A stretch of 14,188 bases of DNA, from positions 14,317 through 28,504 of the forward strand of contig DKBC01000226.1 of NCBI GenBank assembly GCA_002451065.1. The letters run 5' to 3'. Below the pieces are notes generated by a model, which worked only from the letters and a program-made list of their open reading frames with translations, was not told where the DNA came from and made no database searches. Shown in pieces: positions 7,932-14,188 of the stretch. The stretch is from Betaproteobacteria bacterium UBA6910 (lineage in GTDB: Bacteria; Pseudomonadota; Gammaproteobacteria; Burkholderiales; UBA6910). The position numbers and the translations under genes were made by a program. Numbering within the stretch: the stretch's first letter is position 1; each line of letters opens with the position of its first letter.

Positions 7932-8252
7932 TCAGGAAACCACTACTGCCGTCCCGCTGGCCGTCACCATCAGCATGCCATTGGCCTCCCCGAGCACCTC
8001 GTAGTCGAGGTCTATCCCGATTACGGCGTTCGCCCCACGCCCGGCCGCCTCCTGCTCGAGAGCTTCCAGCGCCGCCGCCCGGGCGTCGGCGAGAACCTTT
8101 TCGTAGGAACCCGAGCGACCACCTACGATGTCGCGAACCTTGGCGAACAAGTCCCGAAAAATATTGGCGCCGATGATGGCTTCGCCCGAGACCACGCCGA
8201 GGTATTGCGTGATCCTCTTGCCATCGATGCTTGGAGTCGTGGTGAGCAGCAT
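7932..8252 (-). CDS. YbjQ/UPF0145 family protein
   Basis: The 106-residue product matches the small YbjQ-type family (Pfam heavy-metal-binding domain group) in length and motifs: [20 protein letters not shown] at the start, then [20 protein letters not shown], and the closing [14 protein letters not shown] with GTAVVV. Members form cytoplasmic pentamers. The metal-binding label comes from family naming and there is no cysteine here, so no function should be inferred. The ATG at 8252 follows AAAGGA, and a perfect TATAAT lies 22 nt upstream on the same strand. It is divergent from the ligase gene at 8380. It ends 113 nt before the NlpC start, which has its own promoter. Confidence 0.92.
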   Translation of the reverse strand: MLLTTTPSIDGKRITQYLGVVSGEAIIGANIFRDLFAKVRDIVGGRSGSYEKVLADARAAALEALEQEAAGRGANAVIGIDLDYEVLGEANGMLMVTASGTAVVVS

Positions 8253-8273
8253 GGGGGTCCTTTCAAAAGTCGG

Positions 8274-8279
8274 ATTATA
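8274..8279 (-). promoter_or_regulatory. Candidate -10 element for the YbjQ-family gene
   Basis: The minus strand reads TATAAT here, 22 nt before ATG 8252 and just upstream of the AAAGGA ribosome binding site. No good -35 is seen at 16-18 nt, so this is a partial promoter call. Confidence 0.35.
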
Positions 8280-8379
8280 GTCGCAGCGCCGGGGAGCCGC
8301 CTGCGGGGAGGAAGTCGCGTTATAGTTCCGGGGTGGGGGGCTGCATGGGGCCTGCCGTTCCGCGAAAGGAGACGCAATC

Positions 8380-9813
8380 TTGGGAGAAGAAATCAGCCGC
8401 CTGCAGCTGAGCGCCCGGGATTTCCAGCGCTTTCAGGCCCGGCTGGCGCAGGAAACCACCCTGCTCGCCGAACTGGAGTGCGCGGGGGCCTTTTCCGAAG
8501 GCGGTTTCTTCGCCGGGTTCGAAGTCGAAGCCTGGCTCGTCGACCACAGCTGCCGCCCATCCCCGGTCAACGAGGCCCTGCTGGATCGGCTCCAAGATCC
8601 CCTGGTGGTGCCGGAATTGTCGCGGTTCAATGTGGAACTCAACGGCACGCCTCAACCCCTGGGCCCCGGAGCCCTGCAGAGGCTGCAGGAGGAGCTCGAG
8701 ACCACGTGGCGGAAATGCCTCGAAGCGGCCCATGAGCTGGAATCTTCCCTGGTGATGATCGGAATCCTGCCCACCGTGGCGGAGTCGGATCTAACGCTCG
8801 GAAACATGTCGCCCCGCAACCGCTACCACGCCCTGAACGAACAGATTCTTCGGCTGCGCCGCGGACGCCCCCTTCGCATCCACATCGAGGATGGGGAGGT
8901 GCTGGATACCGCGCATCTCGACGTCATGATGGAGGCGGCCACCACTTCCCTGCAAGTCCACCTGCAGGTGCCGGCAAGCCGGGCCACGCGGTTCTACAAC
9001 GCATCGGTGGCGGTCTCAGCCCCCATGGTGGCGGCGGGCGCCAACTCACCGCTGCTTTTCGGCAAGCTGCTGTGGGAGGAAACCCGCATTCCGTTGTTCG
9101 AGCAATCCGTGGAACCCGCGGTAGCCACCGGAGAGGAAGGGCCGGCGGAACAGCGGGTCAGCCTGGGGCTCGGCTACGTCCAGTCCTCGCTGGCGGAACT
9201 GTTTCGGGAAAATCTCGAGCACCACCCGGTGCTGTTGCCGATTACTTTCCACGACCCCGCCGAGTCGTTTTCCCACCTGCGGCTCCACAATGGCACAGTG
9301 TGGCGCTGGAATCGCCCCATCGTCGGCTTCGATCCGGAGGGGCGGCCACACCTGCGCATCGAGCACCGGGTGCTGCCGAGCGGTCCCTCCATTCCAGATC
9401 AGATCGCCAACATGGCCCTCTACTTGGGTCTCGTTCACGAATTTGCCTGCGCCAGGACGCCGCCCGAGGAGGCGCTGCCGTTTTCCCTGGCGCGCGAAAA
9501 CCTTTACGCGGCGGCACGGCGCGGCCTCGATGCCGATCTCACTTGGCTCGACGGGCAACAGGTGTCGGCCCGCGCTCTTCTCCTCGATCATCTGCTGCCC
9601 GTCGCCGCAGAAGGTCTCGCGCGCTTTGGCCTGGAAAGCGAGGAAACCGACCGTTACCTCGGTATCATCCGGGAAAGGCTGCGGACGGGACAGCACGGCT
9701 CCGCGTGGCAGCGCGAGTATTTCCGCGCCCGCGGCAGGGACGTCTTCGCCCTGACCACCGCTTACATGGAGCGCCAGCGCCGCGGCCTCCCGGTGCACGA
9801 ATGGGAACTTTGA
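8380..9813 (+). CDS. GCS2-superfamily carboxylate-amine ligase (glutamate-cysteine ligase-like)
   Basis: The 477-residue product resembles the GCS2 group, ATP-dependent ligases that join a glutamate side chain to an amine. Supporting blocks are GFEVEAW (46-52; the acidic metal/ATP strand near the N-terminus), RFNVELNG (82-89), the strand [15 protein letters not shown] (183-197), and [25 protein letters not shown] around 218-242, which resembles the ANSP...TR block of the family. It is cytoplasmic, with no signal peptide. The start is TTG 8380, supported by AAAGGAGA 8 nt upstream. It is not E. coli-type GshA, and its true substrates are unknown; YbdK-like relatives have only weak Glu-Cys ligase activity. 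The downstream zinc deacylase gene begins 26 nt after its stop, so the two are probably one operon. Confidence 0.8.
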   Translation: MGEEISRLQLSARDFQRFQARLAQETTLLAELECAGAFSEGGFFAGFEVEAWLVDHSCRPSPVNEALLDRLQDPLVVPELSRFNVELNGTPQPLGPGALQRLQEELETTWRKCLEAAHELESSLVMIGILPTVAESDLTLGNMSPRNRYHALNEQILRLRRGRPLRIHIEDGEVLDTAHLDVMMEAATTSLQVHLQVPASRATRFYNASVAVSAPMVAAGANSPLLFGKLLWEETRIPLFEQSVEPAVATGEEGPAEQRVSLGLGYVQSSLAELFRENLEHHPVLLPITFHDPAESFSHLRLHNGTVWRWNRPIVGFDPEGRPHLRIEHRVLPSGPSIPDQIANMALYLGLVHEFACARTPPEEALPFSLARENLYAAARRGLDADLTWLDGQQVSARALLLDHLLPVAAEGLARFGLESEETDRYLGIIRERLRTGQHGSAWQREYFRARGRDVFALTTAYMERQRRGLPVHEWEL

Positions 9814-9839
9814 ATGACGTTCAAGGCAGACCAATCCCC

Positions 9840-10835
9840 ATGTTGACCGTTCTTGATTCTCTTCCCGTCGGACTGTTGGACGCTGGCCCCCGAGAACTGC
9901 ATGGCGTTCTGCCCGGACCCACCCTCATCCACATTCCGGGTCGCAGGGAGCCGGCGCTTTTCGTCTCGGTTCTGCTTCACGGCAACGAGGTCTCCGGCCT
10001 CCACGCGGTGCAGAGGGTGCTGGCGCGATACCGCAACCGGGAGCTTCCTAGAGCCCTCTCGCTGCTCATCGGGAACCTCGAGGCCGCCCGCGCCGGCGTG
10101 CGCCGCCTGGATCACCAGGCCGACTACAACCGCGTTTGGCCGGGCGCAGAGGACTCGGGACGCCCCGAGCATCAGTTTGCCGCCGAGGTCGTGGAAGCCA
10201 TGCGCGAGCGGGGAATATTTGCCAGCGTCGATATCCACAATAACACCGGCACCAATCCCCACTATGCCTGCGTGAGGCGTCTGGAGCCGGGATTTCTCCA
10301 CTTGGCGACCTTGTTTTCCCGCACGGTGGTCTATTTCGCGCGGCCCCGGGGCACCCTGGCCGGCGCCTTCTCCACCCTCTGCCCCAGCGTCGCCGTGGAG
10401 TGCGGCAAGCCCGGCCGGGAGGCGGGTATTGCCCACGCTACGGAATACGTGGAAGCCTGCCTGAATCTGAGCGCGCTGCCGGAGCACCCGGTTCCCAAGC
10501 ATGACCTGGATCTGTTTCACACGGTGGCCGTCGTGAAAGTTCCGGCGAACGTGGAGTTCACCTTCGGCGCGGCGAAGGCCCCCATCGCTTTTCCCACCGA
10601 TCTGGACCACAACAACTTCCGCGAGCTTCGGGCCGGCACGTTCTTCGCCTCAGTCGCCACCGCCAAGCACGTTCTGGACGTACGCGACGAAGCCGGCAAT
10701 AACGTCTTCGATGACGTTTTCGAAGTGCGCAACGGACAACTCCTGACGCGCCGCTCGGTGATGCCATCCATGCTGACCCTGGACCCCAGGGCAATCCGCC
10801 AGGATTGCCTCTGCTATCTGATGGAGCGCATGTAG
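9840..10835 (+). CDS. Succinylglutamate desuccinylase / aspartoacylase (M14-like) family enzyme
   Basis: These zinc enzymes hydrolyse N-acyl amide bonds of amino acids or small amides. The 331-residue product has the full active-site set: H47 and E50 in LLHGNEVSG, H133 in DIHNNTG (zinc ligands), and the catalytic glutamate E187 in AVECGKPG. A beta-rich C-terminal domain follows. It is cytoplasmic. ATG 9840 is preferred, with AAGG upstream. An in-frame ATG at 9801 would overlap the ligase gene by 13 nt and adds 13 residues not needed by the fold. It is distinct from AstE of the arginine succinyltransferase pathway by context, since no other ast genes are present. The partner is the GCS2-like ligase immediately upstream. 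The substrate is unknown. Confidence 0.86.
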   Translation: MLTVLDSLPVGLLDAGPRELHGVLPGPTLIHIPGRREPALFVSVLLHGNEVSGLHAVQRVLARYRNRELPRALSLLIGNLEAARAGVRRLDHQADYNRVWPGAEDSGRPEHQFAAEVVEAMRERGIFASVDIHNNTGTNPHYACVRRLEPGFLHLATLFSRTVVYFARPRGTLAGAFSTLCPSVAVECGKPGREAGIAHATEYVEACLNLSALPEHPVPKHDLDLFHTVAVVKVPANVEFTFGAAKAPIAFPTDLDHNNFRELRAGTFFASVATAKHVLDVRDEAGNNVFDDVFEVRNGQLLTRRSVMPSMLTLDPRAIRQDCLCYLMERM

Positions 10836-10849
10836 CCCCTCGCGGGCTG

Positions 10850-11569
10850 TCAGAACCGCTCCACCCACGGACGCAGATCCGCCTCCAGGCTCCACGCGCT
10901 GCGGGGCTGGCGATGGAGCTGATAGTAAGTCTCTGCGATCGCCTCCGGATCCAGAAACTCTTCCATGTTCTTGGACGACTCCGTCGCGGGCCGGATCCGG
11001 CCGTCGATCACGACATGGGCGACGTGGATCCCTTGCGGCTGGAATTCCCGGGCCATGCTCTGGGCCAGCGCCCGCAATCCAAACTTGCCCACCGCCAGGT
11101 TGTGGAAGCGCGAACCGCCCCGCAGGCTGGCGGTGGCCCCCGTGAAGAGGATGGTTCCGCGCTTCCCGGCACCCGCCGGGCGCTGGAGCATGGTCCGCAG
11201 CGCGGCTCTCCCCACCAGAAAACCGCCGAGGCAACCCACTCGCCAACAGCGCTCGAACTCCTCCCGGGATGTTTCCAGGATTCCCTTCTGGACAAACGCA
11301 CCCGCGTTGTAAACCACCAGGTCCGGAGTCCCGAACTCGCTCTCCACCTGCCGGAAAAGTCCGTCCACTGACTGCTCATCGGTGGCGTCGCAGGAAAAGG
11401 CGCGGGCATGGTGATGGATGCCCGAACACTCCGCAGCGAAAGCGTCGAGTTTCTCCCCATGACGCGCGGCCATCGCCACGTGCATTTCCGCCCTTGCGAA
11501 GCGCCGTGCCAAGGCGCATCCCAGGCCTGGTCCAGCTCCCACAATGACGGCCACTTCGTTTCGGTCCAT
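10850..11569 (-). CDS. SDR-family protein lacking the catalytic tyrosine
   Basis: The 239-residue product has the Rossmann nucleotide-binding start VGAGPGLG (10-17) and the structural YNAG motif (87-90), plus a serine at 148 in the usual catalytic Ser region. In the canonical YxxxK motif, lysine K162 is present but the expected tyrosine is leucine 158 (NLAVGK). I recall a subgroup of SDR proteins with an AAK or VGK motif, no Tyr, and the same SMARE...GIHVAHVVIDG tail, so this is probably a family trait rather than a mutation. Catalysis by the usual mechanism is doubtful. ATG 11569 follows AAAGGAG. A TATAAT lies at 11655-11650 on the same strand. It converges on the deacylase gene with 14 nt between the stops. 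Confidence 0.9.
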   Translation of the reverse strand: MDRNEVAVIVGAGPGLGCALARRFARAEMHVAMAARHGEKLDAFAAECSGIHHHARAFSCDATDEQSVDGLFRQVESEFGTPDLVVYNAGAFVQKGILETSREEFERCWRVGCLGGFLVGRAALRTMLQRPAGAGKRGTILFTGATASLRGGSRFHNLAVGKFGLRALAQSMAREFQPQGIHVAHVVIDGRIRPATESSKNMEEFLDPEAIAETYYQLHRQPRSAWSLEADLRPWVERF

Positions 11570-11955
11570 GAGTTTCTCCTTTCGGCGTTCCTCGGTACGG
11601 TAGCCAGGCCCGCAGCCTATGCTTCGCGCCCCAACTGGTCACTGGTGTGATTATAGAGGCCGCGCCAGGTGGCCCGGGGGCAGCGGATAGCGCGCGCGAA
11701 TCGTCGGCCCTGACGATTTACCGTCAGCCGGCCGAACCCGCGCCGAAAATCGTCATCTCCCGGAGCCAACTCCGTCACGTCCCAGAGCGTAACCCGTGTG
11801 AGGAACGCAACATTGGCGGCCCGATTTGCCACTCGTCGGCTCAGTTGCAGCGCTCGCTTCTCCAGGCAGGATTCTTGCGCCATCCAGGTTGAGGGCCCCG
11901 GATGCGGCAGCGCAAACGGTGATGCCCGACACGAGAGACAAACGAGGGACGAACC
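11570..11955. other. Intergenic stretch without a supported gene
   Basis: No convincing coding sequence is present in any frame here. The minus strand carries a perfect TATAAT at 11655-11650, a candidate -10 for the SDR gene (no clear -35). A small inverted repeat CTGACG / CGTCAG occurs at 11710-11715 and 11722-11727. The open frames that cross this region have no recognisable motifs and run through neighbouring genes. Confidence 0.5.
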
Positions 11956-12282
11956 ATGGGTCACATCGACAAGAGCTTTCAGGTTCCAAGCGACGAATGC
12001 GGTTTCGATGCCCGCGACGTGCTGTCGATCTGCACCGGCCTCATTCCCGACCCGCAGCGCCTGCCCGGAATCTACAGGGTGCTGGGCTACATGACCGGGG
12101 CACCGGTGCGTATCTCCGAATTCGAGACGGCCATGCGCGAGTGCAAGACCTACCTGCTCTATTCCCATCCCGAGCTGTTGGCGCTGGAGCTTCCGGAATT
12201 CGGCTGCATCGAGGATGCCGCCCAGTGGCTGGAAGACGAGGCTTCGAGGCTTGGGGGCGTGGTCACCGTCAAGCGCCATTGA
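11956..12282 (+). CDS. Small DUF7736-like protein of unknown function
   Basis: The 108-residue product starts at ATG 11956 after GAGGG. It has no signal peptide. The central part, DVLSICTGLIPDPQRLPGIY, then VLGYMTG and AMRECKTYLLYSHPEL, follows the order of motifs I associate with DUF7736 proteins (ILS-TTG, then a YMTG block, then ECKP-LL--HP). Those are often phage or mobile-element genes of unknown role. This is a memory-based similarity and remains tentative. Here the gene stands alone, flanked by long non-coding DNA on the left and a convergent pentapeptide-repeat gene on the right. Three cysteines (15, 26, 63) and one near the C-terminus (84) are present but form no clear motif. Confidence 0.7.
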   Translation: MGHIDKSFQVPSDECGFDARDVLSICTGLIPDPQRLPGIYRVLGYMTGAPVRISEFETAMRECKTYLLYSHPELLALELPEFGCIEDAAQWLEDEASRLGGVVTVKRH

Positions 12283-12426
12283 GTCGCCGGGCGGGAACGG
12301 AATCTTTCCCCAGCAGGTCCTCACGCCGCCCAATCCCAAATCGAGGATCGAGTCGCGAGGCGCCTCCTCCATCCACGCCGCCGCAACCACGGTCCCCTTG
12401 CCCGGCGGGCCCGGCGCGAAAGCGTT

Positions 12427-13278
12427 TCACGGACTTCCGGGCAATCCCTTCGCTCCCGTCCGCGTGGCTTTCTCGAGCCCCTTTACGTTGCGGAAGGTCG
12501 ACCCGGTAAAGTCGGCGTTCGAAAGATCGGCTCCTGTAAAATCCGTGTCGATGAATTTCGAGCCCCCAAGATCGGCGCCGCGAAGGTTGGCTCCGCTCAG
12601 ATCGGACGCACTGAAGTCCGCGCCAAACAGTTTCGCACCACTCAGGTTTGCCCCGGACAGCACCGAGAAACTGAGGTCCGCCCGGGAAAGATCGGCGCCG
12701 GCAAGATTCGCCCGCCTGAGGTTCGCGGAGACAATGTTGGCCCGCATCAGGCCCATGGACTGGTTCTTCATGTCGGCGGCCCCGTCAAGTCGGCTCAGGT
12801 CCGCCCCCTGCAGATCGGCGCCGCTCATATCCCCGATGAAACGCGCACCGGCAAGGTTGGTGCCCGCGAGCGTGCTGCCCCGGAACTGAGTCGAGAACAA
12901 GATAGCTCCCCGCAAGTCCGCGCCGGCAAGATTCGCCCCCTCCATGAACGCCACCGTCAAATCGCAGCCGGAGAGATTGGCGCCTTTTAGATTCGCCCCG
13001 TTGAAGACGGAGGCGCTCAAATTGGCTTCCCTGAAATCAACACCGGACAAGTCGAGCCCCGAGAGATTCTTCGAGTACAGCGTTGGCCTTTCCCCGCTCG
13101 GCGTTCCCGTCACACGTTCGATCACCTGCTCCCGGGACAGCCTCTCGTAGCCGGACCAGTCCGCGCCCCAAGCCGGGGCCGCCGCAACGGCCACAACCAC
13201 TGCGGCCGCATGCAATCCAAGACCTGCCCAGGTATGCAGGCCTGCGGGGCCATGCCGAGTCAACGTTTCATTGCCCAT
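12427..13278 (-). CDS. Exported pentapeptide-repeat protein
   Basis: The start is ATG 13278, preceded by TGGAGG 6 nt upstream; a longer in-frame reading from 13410 lacks such support. The 283-residue product begins with a long basic n-region and a hydrophobic core, with probable signal peptidase cleavage at AWG/AD near residue 38. From about residue 65 to 270 it consists of A(N/D)Lxx-type pentapeptides (for example GANLKGANLSG), which fold as a right-handed square beta-helix. The repeat register is broken once, around SRLDGAADMKNQSMGLM. Pentapeptide proteins in the cytoplasm can mimic DNA and protect gyrase; a signal peptide argues against that, and the periplasmic role is unknown. Confidence 0.88.
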   Translation of the reverse strand: MGNETLTRHGPAGLHTWAGLGLHAAAVVVAVAAAPAWGADWSGYERLSREQVIERVTGTPSGERPTLYSKNLSGLDLSGVDFREANLSASVFNGANLKGANLSGCDLTVAFMEGANLAGADLRGAILFSTQFRGSTLAGTNLAGARFIGDMSGADLQGADLSRLDGAADMKNQSMGLMRANIVSANLRRANLAGADLSRADLSFSVLSGANLSGAKLFGADFSASDLSGANLRGADLGGSKFIDTDFTGADLSNADFTGSTFRNVKGLEKATRTGAKGLPGSP

Positions 13279-13566
13279 GAAACCTCCAGGAAACCTGCTT
13301 GGCGCCGCATGCACGACCCGCGTGCCACATCCGCCGCGAACATCGTCTTCGGAGACATTCCAGCCGAAGATCGGGATCCTTGAGCCGCCATCCCCTTCAA
13401 CCACAGACACGCGCGCCCCGGAAGCGTTCCCGGCGAATCATCGGGACATCGGGATATGGGAATTATCCTGGCAACGGTCAGCTGGGTTTCCCGAACAGGA
13501 ACGTCGGCACGAGACCCACCGGTCCTCGGCTCGCCGAAGCAGCGGGCCCGTCCACACGCCCTCTTG
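13279..13566. other. Intergenic stretch without a supported gene
   Basis: This region lies between the pentapeptide-repeat gene and the tRNA fragment. Open frames cross it on both strands, but none has a ribosome binding site, a recognisable motif, or a plausible product. It should hold the promoter of the pentapeptide gene, which I could not pin down. Confidence 0.45.
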
Positions 13567-13607
13567 CAGAAACAACAGCGCCCCGTGAGGGGGCGCTGTT
13601 GTTTCTG
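13567..13607 (-). terminator. Perfect 18-bp hairpin directly after the tRNA 3' end
   Basis: CAGAAACAACAGCGCCCC (13567-13584) and its exact reverse complement (13590-13607) flank a 5-nt loop. Read on the minus strand, the stem begins within the CCA of the tRNA-Ser fragment, so it is the native terminator of that tRNA gene. The 3' arm contains GTTGTTTCTG rather than a separate T-run. It may work in both directions. Confidence 0.75.
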
Positions 13608-13633
13608 GCGGAGAGGGAGGGATTCGAACCCTC
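13606..13633 (-). other. 3' fragment of tRNA-Ser, candidate attachment site
   Basis: The minus strand carries a T-arm (GAGGG, loop TTCGAAT, CCCTC; 13633-13617), the 3' acceptor strand CCTCTCC (13616-13610), a G discriminator and CCA (13608-13606). The acceptor and discriminator fit a proteobacterial tRNA-Ser. No anticodon arm, D-arm or 5' acceptor strand precedes it, so it is not a functional tRNA. A 3' tRNA end followed by the original terminator is what remains at the far side of an element integrated into a tRNA gene. The element would then lie to the right, with the intact tRNA beyond it. Confidence 0.7.
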
Positions 13634-13766
13634 GATAACTTCCTTTTTTTCAATGCTTTACATAGGCATCGTGTCCAGATCGCGTCTATCGACGATCAGT
13701 AGAACGTACAATGGAAGCGCCGGAAAGCTCCTCTGTGGATAACGTATCCTATCTTTCGCACATTTG

Positions 13767-14130
13767 ACGGTGGTGGTCTCCGATCTGGTTAAATGGCTGT
13801 TGCTGAAGCAGTTGTTCAACCAGACACGTGGAGGAGACCACCGTGAAGCAGGATACACCGAAGGGGTTGGGGCCGGTTGTTCAGATCGACCAGGAACGGA
13901 TCAAGAAACACCTCGGGGAGTTGGTGCGTGGGAGCGTGGAGGAGACGCTCAATGCGCTGCTCGAAGCGGAGGCTGATCAGTTGTGCCAGGCGAGCCGATA
14001 TGAACGCAGCGCGGCTCGGGTCGATACGCGCGCGGGGCACTATCAGCGCAAGATGCACCCAAAGGCTGGGGAAGTGACGCTGGTGGTGCCGAAGCTGCGA
14101 CGGGTCCCGTTCGAGACGGCGATTATCGAG
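13767..14130 (+). mobile_element. Truncated IS256-family element, 5' part
   Basis: The 5' region and first 96 codons of an IS256-family transposase are present; family homology stops sharply at 14130. The exact left terminus was not resolved: it probably lies a little upstream, within 13700-13770, near GTGGATAACG. No right terminal repeat is visible in the window. Confidence 0.65.
13772..13842 (+). repeat. Inverted repeat covering the transposase ribosome binding site
   Basis: GGTGGTCTCC (13772-13781) pairs with GGAGACCACC (13833-13842), and inside it CTGGTT (13785-13790) pairs with AACCAG (13818-13823). The right arm takes in part of the GGAGGAG ribosome binding site and ends at the GTG start. 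In transcripts entering from outside, the hairpin would hide the start of the transposase gene. Confidence 0.55.
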
Positions 14131-14175
14131 TGCGCCCGCCGGCAACCGCCAAGTCTTTGGTCGACACGGCGGTGA
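13843..14175 (+). pseudogene. IS256-family transposase, N-terminal fragment
   Basis: IS256 transposases are DDE-type enzymes of roughly 400 residues that move the element by a copy-out route. Starting at GTG 13843 (SD GGAGGAG), the frame encodes the conserved N-terminal region, including ELVRGSVEETLNALLEAEAD, RVDTRAGHYQRK and VPKLRRVPFETAIIE. After that glutamate (codon 96, position 14130) the expected continuation is replaced by CARRQPPSLWSTRR and a stop at 14175. All catalytic acidic residues lie further on in the family, so this copy cannot be active. No frame after 14130 resumes transposase sequence, which indicates a deletion or a junction with other DNA rather than a simple frameshift. 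Confidence 0.85.
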
Positions 14176-14188
14176 TCTTGTTGCCGGT

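Noticed and set aside
9072..9839. Long upstream extension of the deacylase reading frame
   Set aside because: It lies entirely over the GCS2-like gene in another frame, is rich in Arg/Pro/Gly shadow sequence, and the conserved fold begins only after 9840.
11617..12390. Long minus-strand frame antisense to the DUF7736-like gene
   Set aside because: No ribosome binding site or motif, and its composition is that of a high-GC shadow frame.
13299..13742. Plus-strand frame running through the hairpin and tRNA fragment
   Set aside because: The phrase LAEREGFEPSI it encodes is simply translated tRNA-Ser sequence, a common false gene call.

Overview
The window is GC-rich bacterial DNA, most likely from a gammaproteobacterium. 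A MltB-type transglycosylase, an NlpC-type lipoprotein, a haem-type bacterioferritin with its ferredoxin, and an FbpABC ferric transporter together point there; the genus cannot be fixed from sequence alone. Genes are densely packed and mostly chromosomal, and only the right end looks mobile.

Left part (1-2266): a helical phasin-like/DUF6781-like gene runs off the left edge. It diverges from a secreted protein of unknown function with a four-histidine run. Then, on the minus strand, comes a compact operon DUF2325 - bfd - bfr (iron storage and iron release).

Iron core (2267-6361): a short AT-rich region carries two Fur-box-like sites, each about 50 nt from a divergent start codon. To the left is the DUF2325-bfd-bfr operon. 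To the right is a complete fbpA-fbpB-fbpC operon for periplasmic ferric iron import. Uptake, storage and mobilisation of iron therefore appear to be controlled from one hub.

Middle (6358-11569): on the minus strand, a YbjQ-family gene, then an NlpC/P60 lipoprotein followed by an MltB-like lytic transglycosylase, probably one cell-wall operon. On the plus strand, a GCS2-superfamily carboxylate-amine ligase is followed by an AstE/AspA-type zinc deacylase. This forge/cleave pair for amide bonds is the least explained metabolic unit here. A convergent short-chain dehydrogenase lacks the usual catalytic tyrosine.

Right part (11570-14188): a small DUF7736-like protein, an exported pentapeptide-repeat protein, then a perfect 18-bp hairpin abutting the 3' end of a tRNA-Ser (T-arm, acceptor strand and CCA only). 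That fragment looks like the duplicated attachment site left by an element integrated in tRNA-Ser. To its right are the start of an IS256-family transposase with an RBS-covering inverted repeat, and an abrupt loss of transposase homology after 96 codons.
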